NCBI GenBank assembly: GCA_001275005.1
Contig: JWZX01002723.1
Location: 1 to 46,564 of the forward strand
Source: Chrysochromulina tobinii
Lineage: Eukaryota > Haptophyta > Prymnesiales > Chrysochromulinaceae
Length of the DNA stretch: 46,564 bases
Reading direction: 5' to 3'
Position numbers and translations under genes: made by a program. A model generated the notes under the pieces. The model was not told the origin of the DNA and searched no databases. It saw only the letters and a list, made by a program, of their open reading frames with translations. Within the stretch, counting starts at the first letter, position 1; each line of letters begins with the position of its first letter. This document shows, in pieces, positions 37,099 to 46,564 of the stretch.

Positions 37099-40000
37099 TC
37101 ATGGGGCGACGGGGGTGAAGGTGTCGCGCCGTGGTTTCGGCCCGATGCGGGACGCCTTCTGCACGGGCCGCGAGCCCGGCACGGCGCCCGCGACGGCGCC
37201 GTGGCTTGTCGAGGCCGGGGTGTTTGGCTGCGGCGGCGGCGCGGCGGCCGCAACGGTCGGCGGAGTGGGGCGTGGCACTCGCGAGGAGGGCGCTGCCACG
37301 GAGGCAGCTGGCATCGGAGACGAGAGCGGCGGCGTGTCGGCTCCCATCTCGCGCTTAGCCACTGATCTTGGCACCTTGAGTCGCACGGAGGGCGGCGGGG
37401 GCGCTGGTCCGTCTCCGATGCGCTCCGCAGACACGCTGAGCCGTGCCGTGGCCGCTTTGCCGTCGGCGGTCACACTGAGCCTGCTCGATGCGGACCGGAC
37501 GCTCGCCTCACTCACATAGTCCGACTCCCCGACGTGGGCGTAGCGCGACCGACAGCTTGGTGCCGGCTTGTACGGCGGCACGTGATTGGCCGGCGTCGAG
37601 TCCCACTCCGGTAGTGGGCGGGGGGGCGCCTTGGCGGGGGGCGCCCTCGGAGGGGGCACGGCGGCGCTCGGCGGGGCGGGCGGCGCGCGCGGCAGCGGGG
37701 ATGGCGCGCCCAGCTGCACCCCCGCAGGCATGGCGCCCGGCATGGCGCGCGGCTCGGCATCGCACGACGCCCAGCAAATGTGGGGGCGCTCGCCTTTGTC
37801 CGCCGTCTCGTCCCTGGCACTCGGCTTGGCGCCCGCGGCGGCGCGCACTCGCTTGGCACCATATTTGGGAGAGTCGACGGCACTGAACCCACCGGCCGTC
37901 GATCGCATCTCCCCGGCGCCTACGTCCCGGCTCGAGCATTCGCCCCACTCGCCACCGATGGTGCCCTCGCCCCAAGTGCCCTGTGCGCCTCCCCCGTGCG
38001 GCGAGACCGCCGAGGGGGTGTGCGGCAGCTCGCCCGACTTGGCGCCACGGCCGGGGGTCTTCGGCGCCGTCCTGGGCGCCTTCCGCCCCGGGCTTTTCAT
38101 AGCGGCCGCGTGGGCCGTCCCGGGAACGTAGGGCGCTGTCGTGGGCGCGGGCCCAGCACGCGTGCCGGCGTCTTGGTAGGCATCTTGGTATGCGTCCCCG
38201 TACGAGGCACCGCTGTGGGCGCCCACGACAGCGCCCGGCCCAGCCAAATCAACCTTGTCACCCAGATCGTACGCATAGCCCGCATGAAAGCCGTCGTAGC
38301 ACTCGCCCCGAGGAGCGCCGTGGTGAGCGCCAGCAGCGGCGGCGGAGGCGGCGGAGGGGAAAGGCACGTTGGGGACCGACGCGGGAATGGTGGCGGGGTT
38401 GGACTGACTTGAGACCGTGCCCGCGCGGCAGGGCGGCTGCAGCCGGGTCGGTGTGGGCAGCCGCGAGGGCGGCGCAGCTCGCGCGGAGATCGCAGCTCCA
38501 CCGATAGCGCTCAACTCGGCGCTGCTGCCACGTGGCGTGCGGCAAGAAGGGCTGCCCGCATTCAGGAGCGCGAGAGTCGATCCCCCCCGCGAGGTGCGAT
38601 CTCCTCGGGAGGTGCGAGGGTGCCTCGCGGCGGCTTTGGCGGCAGCCGCGCTCGTCGGGTGGCATCCGGACTCCGCGGCGGGCGCGGGCGAAGCGGCTGC
38701 GGTAGAGGCGGCGAGCCGTTCGAGATCAAGGAACTCAGCCGTCAGGCGCGACGTTTGGGCAAGCACGCCCTCGTCGGTGCCTGGCGGCGCATCTGATTCG
38801 TCACCGTCGGCCAGAGAGCCCGTAGGTGGCGCGTGCACCTCCGTCGCAGGGCGCATCAAGTCGTCCTCCTCCGAGGCGAACGGAAAGGGGCGCGGCGGTG
38901 CAGCGCAGCTCACGAAATGGCGTGAGGGTGTCTCGGGCATCGGCACGCTGTAGCTGGCGCTGAGGGGGCTCGGCCCGTGCAGGCTCGTTGGGTGCGGGCT
39001 GTACGGGCTGCCCTCACCGCCGAGTCCGCTGCCTGGCAGCCGGCTGGTGCTGTGAGGCGTGCGCGGGGCGGTGTGAAGGGCGGTGTGAAGGGCGGTGCTG
39101 TGAGGCGTGCGCGGGGCGGCAGCAGCGGGCGGTGCGGCGCTCGCGAGGGCGCTGTCGGCCGAGCGCGAGGCGTACGCGGGCGAGGTGCCACTTGAGGTGA
39201 CCATACTCGTCCGATGCGAGGGGGCGTGCACGTCCCGGTGAGATCCGCAGCCGCGATGGGGCGAGCACGCCACCCGCGCGCTCGACGAGGACGTCGGATG
39301 CGCATGGCGCGGCGAAAGCAAGTCTGCCGTGGGTGCGGGCGCCGCGCTAATCGGCGCAGCCGGCTTCCCTGCCCCGGGCTTGCTCTGGGAAGCTTCGTGT
39401 GGCTTCCCAGCCCCGCGCGACGAGGCAGCATGGGGCTGCAGGATCGCGAGCAGCGCCTGCTGCATCCCCTGCACCTGGGTGCGCATCTCGGCCGCCAGAT
39501 CGCGCTTCACCTCGGCGAGCAGATCGGCACGTAACGCCGCACCCACGTGCGCGGCCAGCTCCTTGACCAGCTCATCGCGCCGTGGTGAGCCCGTGCATGC
39601 CAAGCCTCCCGGCTGGTTGACCAGCGCGTCCAGTGACGCGCCGCCAGCACCACCGAGAGCGACACTGGTGCCCGCACTGGTGGTCCATGGCGGCGCTGTG
39701 GCGGGCGCTGCGACGAGCGCGCTGGCGGTGGCGGCAGCAGGGGGGGCGGCGGCACGGGCGGTGGTAGCGCGAGTGGCGCCGGCGCTTGCATGCACGTGCT
39801 CCCCACGGCGCTGGTCAGTGGTGGCGCCGGCGCTTGCATGCACCGACGGCCCAAGCCCCATCGACGCGCGCAATTGACGAAGCTCGGCCTCGAGGGCCGC
39901 GACCTTGGCGGACGCGGAGGTCCTTCCTCCTGGCGATCGGGAGGGCGTGAGCGCACTGGCACCACGGCCGCCGCTGCCGCCCGCGACGGCGCCCTCGTCG

Positions 40001-42180
40001 TCGTCGTGGGCGACCTTGGCGGCCGGCGTGAGGGACTGGAGGCGTGCCCATTGCTGCTGCCATTCAAGCTCCGTCGGGCTCTTGGCGGGCGTCCCTAATT
40101 TGGGTGTCCCACCGACGGATGTGGGGACAAGGGCACGCGAGCTGCGGCCCGCGCCGCCGGCGCCAACGCGGCTCTCTGGTGTGCAGCTGCTCGCGGCGAC
40201 ATCCCTCGCGGCAAAGCGTGAGCTCGTCGCCTGGAACGAGGCCGCGTACACATCAGCCACGCTCTGGGCCTCCCCGCCCGAGCTATGGACTATTGCCATA
40301 CCGGCGGGGGAAGGCTGCGGCGACACGGCGGAGGGCGGTGGCACGGCCGGCGGCATCGCAGCGTAAGCGGCGGGCGGCGGCGGCTGGCCCAGGTATAGAC
40401 CTGGCGGCTCGGAGCGAGCCATCGCACCAGTCAGCGCGGCAGGCGGCGGCATCGGCGGCGGCATCGGCGGCGGCATCGGCGGCGGCATCGGCGGCGGCAT
40501 CGGCGGCGGCATCGGCGGGTAGTTGTATGCGGAGGGCGGCGGCTGCGGTGGAGGAGCAAAGGCCGACTGAGGGGCGGGGTACACCGGTCCGGCGTACACC
40601 GGTCCGGCGGCGTACGGGTAGCCGCCAGCGAAGCCGCCGCCTCCGCTCGGCATGCCGCCATCACTCCAGCCGCCACCGCCGCTGTAACCGCCGCTGTACG
40701 CCGCGCTGCCGCCAGTGTAGTAGGCACCGCCGCTGCTGGCACGTACGTCGGGCGTGCGCGGTGCGAGCTCTGGCGGCGGCTGGAGCGAGCCCCTGCCGGG
40801 CACAGGCTCGGAGGGCGGCAGCGGCGGTGGCACCAAATGTCGATCCGTTCGAGGCACGAGCCTCGGATCGGCGCTCAGCTCGGTGGGGCCAGCGGCCGAA
40901 AAGGTCGGGTGCGTGCCGTTGTCGAGGTGCACACACGCGACGGCGTGGAAGTCACCGAGCGCGAGGCAGGCGAGACGCTGCCCGCGCCCCACCGGCAATG
41001 CGAGCCGCTCGCCGGGCGTCGCGAGCACTGGAGCGAGGCCCAGGGGCAGACCGCCGAAGCCGCCCGCGCCGCCGCCGCCGCCGCCGCCGCCGCTGCCGCT
41101 GGGGCCCGTTGAGAGGCACTGGGCGCTGCCGTCGCTGCGCAGCACGAAAGCGTAGCCGCCGCCCACGACCAGCTGCTCCGCGAGCGGCGCCGCCACCTCG
41201 CCCGCATCGCGTGTGTCCTGGCTCGCGGGTGTGGGCGCAGCACCGTCGCGGGCGCTCACATGCTGCCATCGGACGAGACGACTCCCCTCAGCTGTCAGCA
41301 GCAGAGCGAGCGTGTAGTCGCCGCCGCAGGCGAGCTTGAGCGCGCCGCCGAGCCACACGCAGCGCGTCGGCTGCGGCGGCACGTGCATGGGCGGCCCGGC
41401 CGCCGACGCCGTCGCCGCGCTGCCGCCGCCCGTGCCGCGCACAGCGGCATGTTGCCACGTGTAGACTTGCGCGTCGGAGGTGAGCACGGCGGTGTGGCGC
41501 GTGCCCGCGGCGAGCTGCACGATCGCCACGTCGCGCAGCACGCCGGCCTGCACGACGCCGCCGCCCGAGCTCACCACTCCGTCCTGCTTCGTGAGCACCG
41601 ACAAATGGAAGGCGCCGGCGGCGATCAGGCGCGCGCTGCCCGCGGGCAGGTGCGAGAGGCGCGCGGGCGTCTTGGCGCACGCGGAGCCCTCCCAGCCGTC
41701 CCAGCCCCACGCGAGGACCGCGCCGCCGCCGTCGGGGCAAAGAGCCGCGCTGTGGTGCTTGCCCGCTGCGAGTTGCGTCGCGAAGGGCACCGCCTCGACT
41801 CGTCGTGGTGCCAGCTCGTTGGAGCGGCCGCCGTGGCCGAGTGCGCCCATGAGGCCCGAGCCCCAGCTGAAGACGGCGCCCGCCTCGGCGGTGAGTGCGA
41901 GCGTGTGCAGCTCGCCGCAGCACAGCTGCGAAATCCGCCGACCGTTCAGCGGCCCGGCAACGATGCGCGGCGACGAGGGCGGTGCTTCGCCTTCCTCTGC
42001 GGTCCCGTCGCCGAGCACGCCGTGCCGGCCGCGTCCCCAGGAGAAGCTCATGGCGGTCGAGGAGGGAGTCCCCATCGTCTGCCAACGTGTCAGATTGTGT
42101 GTGTTCTGCTCTTGTTCGGCCGGACTGGTGGCGGCAACCGGCGGTAGAGGCGAGACGGTAGTGGCGAGGCAAAAAAACAA
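37099..42180 (-). CDS. Very large RCC1-repeat protein with disordered tail
   Basis: 1693 aa from the first ATG; Met 36 (42075), just before the first repeat, is an equally good start. The first ~430 residues are RCC1 blades: FSWGRGRHGVLGDG, CGELHTLALTAEAG, FSWGSGLMGALGHGG, AAGKHHSAALCPDGG, LAWGWDGW, AAGAFHLSVLT, AAGTRHTAVLTSDAQVYTW, CGGDYTLALLLT, VVGGGYAFVL, then LGDFHAVACVHLDNG. Such propellers bind chromatin, small GTPases or cilia components. The remaining ~1250 residues are low complexity (Pro, Ala, Ser, Gly), including a PPPM minisatellite, a short helical region (about 880-930, ELVKELAAHVGAALRADLLAEVKRDLAAEM) and repeated TP/KAPRTA motifs. The bulk of the tail has no recognisable fold. 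Its 5' end faces DNALI1, hinting at a possible flagellar connection. Confidence 0.75.
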   Translation of the reverse strand: MFFCLATTVSPLPPVAATSPAEQEQNTHNLTRWQTMGTPSSTAMSFSWGRGRHGVLGDGTAEEGEAPPSSPRIVAGPLNGRRISQLCCGELHTLALTAEAGAVFSWGSGLMGALGHGGRSNELAPRRVEAVPFATQLAAGKHHSAALCPDGGGAVLAWGWDGWEGSACAKTPARLSHLPAGSARLIAAGAFHLSVLTKQDGVVSSGGGVVQAGVLRDVAIVQLAAGTRHTAVLTSDAQVYTWQHAAVRGTGGGSAATASAAGPPMHVPPQPTRCVWLGGALKLACGGDYTLALLLTAEGSRLVRWQHVSARDGAAPTPASQDTRDAGEVAAPLAEQLVVGGGYAFVLRSDGSAQCLSTGPSGSGGGGGGGGAGGFGGLPLGLAPVLATPGERLALPVGRGQRLACLALGDFHAVACVHLDNGTHPTFSAAGPTELSADPRLVPRTDRHLVPPPLPPSEPVPGRGSLQPPPELAPRTPDVRASSGGAYYTGGSAAYSGGYSGGGGWSDGGMPSGGGGFAGGYPYAAGPVYAGPVYPAPQSAFAPPPQPPPSAYNYPPMPPPMPPPMPPPMPPPMPPPMPPPAALTGAMARSEPPGLYLGQPPPPAAYAAMPPAVPPPSAVSPQPSPAGMAIVHSSGGEAQSVADVYAASFQATSSRFAARDVAASSCTPESRVGAGGAGRSSRALVPTSVGGTPKLGTPAKSPTELEWQQQWARLQSLTPAAKVAHDDDEGAVAGGSGGRGASALTPSRSPGGRTSASAKVAALEAELRQLRASMGLGPSVHASAGATTDQRRGEHVHASAGATRATTARAAAPPAAATASALVAAPATAPPWTTSAGTSVALGGAGGASLDALVNQPGGLACTGSPRRDELVKELAAHVGAALRADLLAEVKRDLAAEMRTQVQGMQQALLAILQPHAASSRGAGKPHEASQSKPGAGKPAAPISAAPAPTADLLSPRHAHPTSSSSARVACSPHRGCGSHRDVHAPSHRTSMVTSSGTSPAYASRSADSALASAAPPAAAAPRTPHSTALHTALHTAPRTPHSTSRLPGSGLGGEGSPYSPHPTSLHGPSPLSASYSVPMPETPSRHFVSCAAPPRPFPFASEEDDLMRPATEVHAPPTGSLADGDESDAPPGTDEGVLAQTSRLTAEFLDLERLAASTAAASPAPAAESGCHPTSAAAAKAAARHPRTSRGDRTSRGGSTLALLNAGSPSCRTPRGSSAELSAIGGAAISARAAPPSRLPTPTRLQPPCRAGTVSSQSNPATIPASVPNVPFPSAASAAAAGAHHGAPRGECYDGFHAGYAYDLGDKVDLAGPGAVVGAHSGASYGDAYQDAYQDAGTRAGPAPTTAPYVPGTAHAAAMKSPGRKAPRTAPKTPGRGAKSGELPHTPSAVSPHGGGAQGTWGEGTIGGEWGECSSRDVGAGEMRSTAGGFSAVDSPKYGAKRVRAAAGAKPSARDETADKGERPHICWASCDAEPRAMPGAMPAGVQLGAPSPLPRAPPAPPSAAVPPPRAPPAKAPPRPLPEWDSTPANHVPPYKPAPSCRSRYAHVGESDYVSEASVRSASSRLSVTADGKAATARLSVSAERIGDGPAPPPPSVRLKVPRSVAKREMGADTPPLSSPMPAASVAAPSSRVPRPTPPTVAAAAPPPQPNTPASTSHGAVAGAVPGSRPVQKASRIGPKPRRDTFTPVAP
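40442..40515. repeat. 12-bp GGCGGCGGCATC minisatellite in the RCC1-protein gene
   Basis: About six perfect units, encoding PPPM repeats on the minus strand. A duplicated CCGGTCCGGCGTACA segment follows at about 40579-40608. Confidence 0.9.
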
Positions 42181-42297
42181 TTGATTAGAGGATGGTGAAC
42201 GCGAACTGCGTGAAATCGTCGTTTTGTCGTTGTTCCGCTGCGCAGGCTGGCCGCCTCCCAGCCGTCGGTTCTGCTATTGCTGGAAGCCGCAGTCGCC

Positions 42298-43237
42298 ATG
42301 CCTGGAGCGCCGTTGTCGTCGCTCGTCAAGTACGAGACTCCCTCGCTGCTGACCACCAAGAGCAAGGGTGCCAAAGGTGCCAAGGGCGGCAAGAAGCTGC
42401 CGCCCGTCGAGGCGAAGCAGCCGCTCACGCAGACTGAGGACATCCTCAACTCCATCCTGCCGCCTCGGTACGCGCCTGAGCGCCTGTAGCGCTGCTCCCA
42501 GTGTAGTTCGCCTGCATGCCGAGCCAGCTGTCCACGCGACTGCGCTCGCGCCCTTATCGCCAGCGTACAGTCCGTACGGCAGCGCAAGGCCCGCCGCTGC
42601 GTGCCGCAGCTCCTTTGCCTTTTTCTGGTTCGGTCCTGGCCACGGCTGACCCACGACGTGTGCGCCTGCCGTGGGCTGTCGCAGGGAGTGGACAGAGGAC
42701 GGGCAGCTGTGGGTGCAGTACGTGTCGAGCACGCCCGCCACGCGGCTGGACGTGATCAACCTGCAGGAGCAGCTCGACCAGCGGCTGCTGCAGCGCCAGG
42801 CGCGCGAGACGGGCATCTGCCCGGTGCGCGAGGAGCTGTATGCGCAGTGCTTCGACGAGCTGATCCGCCAGGTGACGATCAACTGCGCCGAGCGGGGGCT
42901 GCTGCTGCTGCGCGTGCGCGATGAGATCCGGATGACGATCGCCGCGTACCAGACGCTCTATGAGTCGTCGATTGCCTTTGGCATGCGCAAGGCGCTACAG
43001 GCGGAGCAGGGCAAGGCTGACATGGAGATGCGGATCAAGCAGCTCGAGCAGGAGAAGAAGGAGCTCGAGCGCCAGGTGCAGGAGCTCAAGGCGAAGGCGG
43101 AGGCCATCGAGAAGCGCGAGGGCGAGCGCCGCGCTCTCGAGGAGAAGAAGCATGCCGAGGAGGTTCAGTTCCTCAAGCGCACGAACGCGCAGCTCAAGAA
43201 GGAGCTCGAGACGTACCTGGCGCCCAGCAAAAAGTGA
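42298..43237 (+). CDS. DNALI1: Axonemal dynein light intermediate chain (p28 / DNALI1), two exons
   Basis: Join 42298-42467 and 42685-43237, 240 aa, similar to the ~250-aa p28 of Chlamydomonas and human DNALI1. It is the light chain shared by single-headed inner dynein arms and is needed for normal flagellar beat. Exon 1 ends with EDILNSILPPR, exon 2 resumes with EWTEDGQLWVQYVSSTPATR: the join is exactly the conserved family sequence, which fixes the intron (42468-42684, 217 nt, donor GGTACGC, acceptor GTCGCAG). The core (LQEQLDQRLLQRQARETGICP, CFDELIRQVTINCAERG) is highly conserved, and the C-terminal third is a charged coiled coil. An in-frame ATG at 42277 would add seven residues. Head-to-head with the RCC1 gene. 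Confidence 0.95.
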
Positions 43238-44901
43238 GCGAGCGGCCGACGGCGCCAGGCGCGAGCAGGTGGCGAAGAGCGACGGCGACGGCGTCAAGGC
43301 CGGCGGGTGCGGCGCACACAGCCGTTCGACACACGCACCCGAGGCCACATGCGGTGGCCGGGCGAACGGCCGCGGCGATGGTGACGAGCGAGGCCGGCGC
43401 TCGACGACGACGACGTGTACGATGCAAAGGTCGGGCCACCGCATGTGTTTGGGACAGCGCGGCTGTGTGCGCTTGTTCGCGGTGACTGTGGTGTGGCGGT
43501 GGCCGAGACCTGCTGCGTGTGCCCCCCGGGTCGTCACGCGCAGGAGCTCTCCGGTGTTCGTCAGTCGTCACGGACACGGTACGTGTGTCGTGTGGTGCGT
43601 AGTCCCAGAAGTATAATTCAAACATCGATCGCTGCACGAAAGTCCGAAAGAGTCGGGGTCTCTCAAAACTTATATCCACTCACCACTGGAATTGACGAGT
43701 AAGTCCCATAGACATAGTCGGCTCACGTGTCACGACCGACCGCACACGCGACGCTACGTTTCAATTTAACCTGACCAGCAGGTTAGCTTCAGTCTAACTT
43801 CAGAGATTAGAGCGTTAGCCCTGCACCCGCACTCGACACCCGCACCTGCTCCCCGGCCCCGAGAGCTAACCGAGAGCGAGTCAAGAGTTGATGTGTAGTC
43901 TCTGTCGTCTGTGTGCTGGGAGAGACCGACCTCACGTCATTAGCGAAATTGAGTAGCCCGAGCGAGCGAGTACTCAGTACTTGTGTTGACCGAGGGGAGC
44001 GAAGCCGTCCTTTGAGACGGTGGTATGGTGAGCGCGGGGGAACCGCGATGTACCTGACTGACTGACTGACTGAGAGAAAACTTTGTAACTTACCAAGCTA
44101 CCCACACATTGGCAGGACCCCCTGAATTGCGGTGGGTCCTGACTGAGTTGTGTACAGTGTAGTTATTTGTTTCCCGAGCCGCGACGGCGATTTTTGGGCC
44201 CCTATAATACCATAATCGATTACCTGCAGCACAGAAATCATCTCCATCAATAGAGTCTGCTGGGACTCAGAGCGAGTACCATACCGTGTTCCACGAGCGG
44301 TTGTACCACTGTACCAGCAAGACCACGCTTGGACGCTACACTCGTACGAACATGGTTTTCGAACAATGGCACCAGTGTCCCTCGGCACCCGTGTACGCGC
44401 CAGCTGTGGCTTCGAGCCCCAACTAGCAGTCATCCCGGACGGCATGCAATTCTTCGTAAGGCGACAGTTGGCCGTTTTGTAACGTAACTGTAACACTTGT
44501 TACTGCGTCCTGATCAACTTCTTGGATCTTCTTGGTGCGAACCGGCACGCAGTCGATTCTGCCTGCCCTGCTCGCGCGCGCAAAGGTATCCGTCTGCACT
44601 ACCGTCGGCCTGGCCCCAAGCGCAGACGAACGATCATCGCGCGCTCCCATGAAGCTCCCATGCCCAGCGCCGTGCCGCGCGCGCGTGGCGCCATCCCCGC
44701 AGCGCCCGCGCCGAGCAATTGCGCTGCTGGGCACGCCCGCGCCAAGCAACTTCGCTGGGCGCGCGCGCACGCGGCGAGCCAACCCAGTGGCCGTACGCCG
44801 ACGATCGATATTTCGCGCGACTCATTGCGCGCTACCCGCCCGCCTGCCTCACTACGCAGACTACATCCTGAGACTTCAAGACACCGAGAGCTTCGAGATC
44901 A
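43238..44901. other. Long intergenic interval without a supported gene
   Basis: 1.66 kb with no convincing coding frame on either strand. It contains a (CTGA)n run at 44054-44072, TTAG/CTAA-rich segments at about 43765-43820 and a CGCCCGCGCC(G/A)AGCAA duplication near 44706 and 44738. 44098-44496 carries a minus-strand open frame of 132 codons with low plausibility. The GC content falls compared with the genic regions, especially around 44080-44520. Confidence 0.45.
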
Positions 44902-45114
44902 ATGCTGCGCCTTCTGCTCGTCGCATTACCACTCGTCGTCGCCTTGCCGGCGTTCGACAAACAGGAGCTCAACGCCCTCCAGTTCGAGGTGCTATCTCCG
45001 CTTCAGCTCGAGGTGCGATCTCCGCCCAAGTCCCGCCCTCCTCGCCCAGCCGCCACGCGAGATCAACACGATAGCCCCAGACCACTCCACTCCGCACGCA
45101 CACCACCCGCCTAG
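44902..45114 (+). CDS. Possible first exon of a secreted protein
   Basis: The ATG at 44902 opens a good signal peptide (MLRLLLVALPLVVALPA) followed by FDKQELNAL. After about 30 codons the frame becomes Pro/Arg-rich and stops at 45112-45114. GAG|GTGCTA at about 44987 could be a splice donor, in which case only the first 28 codons are exon. Further downstream, plausible exons sit at 45503 (acceptor CTTGTGCAG, then LQEVGLDGHRALNIS) and 46006. I cannot assemble a reliable transcript. Confidence 0.35.
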   Translation: MLRLLLVALPLVVALPAFDKQELNALQFEVLSPLQLEVRSPPKSRPPRPAATRDQHDSPRPLHSARTPPA

Positions 45115-46005
45115 CGCACACGTAATCACAATGGACGCGCGTCGGCGCTAGAATGCGGGCAAGATGATCCACCCCACGATCTACGTCGTCACCAGCCTCT
45201 TCGGAGCCCAGGGACACCAACCCACAATCCACAGGTGCGCCCCCCAGCCCGGCCGGCCGCCACGCATGCGGCGCAGCTTTCGGTCGGCCCTGCCGCTGCG
45301 CGCGCGAGGCCGGTGCGCATGCTGCAGGTGCACGAGCACGAGGCCGCGCGCGTGCGATGTCCGCTCCCGCGCCTGCCCGACTCCGCAGACTCCGCGCCCG
45401 CCGCCAGGCGCGACGCCACTTGCGCTGGCCATCGGCACGTGCGAGCGAGCGCGCCGCCTCGCCAGTTTTGCTGACGGCTTGTGCGTTGCTCCCCTTGTGC
45501 AGGCAGCCGCAGCTGCAAGAGGTCGGGCTCGACGGCCACCGTGCCCTCAACATCTCCGCCACGACCGGCAGGCGCAACGTCGACACCGCGGTCACGAGGA
45601 TCCGGCCGCCGTCACGCCCGCGGGCTCTGCCGCTTGGCCGGCGCGGAGCCTGTGCCTGTGAAGCCTGTGAGCCGGGCGCGGTCGTCCTCGAGGGTGCGGC
45701 CCCGTCGGCGCACTGCTCGACCCGCTCGCTCACCATCAAGAGCGGCCCCGTCGACTCCGGCCTGGTCATCGGCGCCATGACGGCCACAGCAAGCACCACC
45801 GCGGCCTCCACGCCGGCGCAGCCTCTCGCAACGGGTCCACCACATCACCGCCTCTCGCACGACGCCAGCCCACACTCACCCGCGTAGCACTCACCTGCAT
45901 CTACACCGCACACACCTCCCACTCACGTCACCGCCTGCCACTCGCAGCCCGCTTCCACTCCACCGCCCGTGCCCCAGCTCACACGTTTCTCGTGCCTGCG
46001 CGCAG

Positions 46006-46564
46006 CCCTCGCAAGACAAGACCTCCTCGTCGCCCACCGCGGTCGGCGAGACCCCTGGTTCGTCCTACCAGCTTCATGAGAACAACAACGCCTCGGCCGC
46101 CGCCGGCCAAGGCGCCACGCACGATGAGCCGCTTGCGGTGCGCGCAATCACTCGGCTGCACGAGTGCGAGCCAGGCGCCCGCAGCCTGCAGGGCCCGCCC
46201 ATTACGGCGCCCTCATTCCCAAGGGGACGCCTGTGGCCATCGCGCGTGGCCACCCCTGCCTCCACCCTCCGCATGGCATGTCCACGCCATGCAGTGCTCT
46301 CCGAAAGAGCTGACGGCCGAGCGATGGACGCTGCAATATCTCGCCTGCAGGTGCATTCGGACAAGACGACCACCACGGCGCTCTCGCCTTCGCAACCACC
46401 GGTATCCAGCCCACCGCCCCCTCCCGTGTCAACACCTCTGGCATCCGCGGCACCCTCTGCCCTTTGCACCAACAGAGTCACTCGCATCGGAATGCCAGCT
46501 GATGCCTTGGATGGCTGCTGCGACAACGGCGGCCCGGGCGCCGAGTACCCGGATTGCCAGTACG
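46006..46564 (+). CDS. Secreted-protein exon with CDxGGPGAEY-type motif, partial at right edge
   Basis: A frame open from 45781 to the window end; a splice acceptor is likely at 46005 (TTTCTCGTGCCTGCGCGCAG). The translation has a Ser/Thr/Pro-rich middle (PVSSPPPPPVSTP) and ends CTNRV ... GCCDNGGPGAEYPDCQY at the very edge. The last part matches a short cysteine module (CDDGGPGAEYSxC-LGTDCxDC) that I know from many algal secreted and membrane proteins; its second half lies outside. The function of this module is not established. An upstream segment, LHECEPGARSLQGP, also has a regular look. The gene may start at 44902. Confidence 0.45.

Noticed and set aside
40442-40515. CRISPR-like regular repeat array
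   Set aside because: Head-to-tail 12-bp units without spacers, in frame in a eukaryotic gene: a minisatellite.
40044-41339. 431-codon plus-strand frame opposite the RCC1 protein
   Set aside because: Arg/Ala-rich shadow with no motifs; the minus strand shows RCC1 blades.
44098-44496. 132-codon minus-strand frame
   Set aside because: No domain or signal peptide, unusual composition and no support from context.

Overview
The window looks like nuclear DNA from a GC-rich, flagellated microalga with a complex (secondary) plastid; a haptophyte is my best guess. Evidence: long, intron-poor genes with short GT-AG introns; an inner-arm axonemal dynein light chain (motility); a C-terminal processing protease whose leader reads as ER signal plus twin-arginine-like thylakoid signal; AP2-type domains, a GT23 fucosyltransferase, Sfi1-like and RCC1 repeats; and, at the right edge, a CDxGGPGAEY-type cysteine motif that I associate with algal secreted proteins. 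No prokaryotic or viral features were seen.

Layout. 1-7453 (minus): a retroelement whose polyprotein carries an alanine/proline-rich head, ankyrin repeats, a RING finger, a C2H2-like finger and a complete reverse transcriptase core (YCDD); it runs off the left edge and has one frame junction near 5.2 kb. 7.6-14.3 kb: tRNA-dihydrouridine synthase (minus), purple acid phosphatase (plus) and a large Sfi1-like Trp/Arg repeat protein (plus). 14.8-16.5 kb: two tandem copies of a secreted Cys-rich, Asp/Gly-tailed protein, the first frameshifted; a third, inverted copy lies at 22.9-23.4 kb. Between them are an ERp27-like, non-catalytic PDI-fold protein, an AP2+RING fusion and a HhH-GPD glycosylase-like protein without the expected catalytic Asp. 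23.8-29.0 kb: a family 1 glycosyltransferase (frameshifted tail), a NEIL1-type DNA glycosylase fused in one open frame to a TEN1-like OB fold, and a FUT8-like fucosyltransferase. 29.5-36.9 kb: a multi-exon membrane protein of unknown function, a BRCT plus LYAR-like winged-helix protein, a TauD-family dioxygenase, and the plastid CtpA protease, whose only intron seems to have arisen by tandem duplication of exon sequence. 37.1-43.2 kb: a giant RCC1-repeat protein head-to-head with the dynein light chain DNALI1/p28. After 1.7 kb of non-coding DNA, a fragmentary secreted-protein gene runs off the right edge.

Most genes form head-to-head pairs over short spacers (about 120-420 bp), so shared bidirectional promoters are likely. 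The observations most worth following are the NEIL1-TEN1 fusion, the intron born by tandem duplication, the ankyrin/RING retroelement and the repeat-borne Asp-rich secreted family. Several genes show single-base frame changes; these may be real decay or uncorrected assembly errors, and the sequence alone cannot decide.
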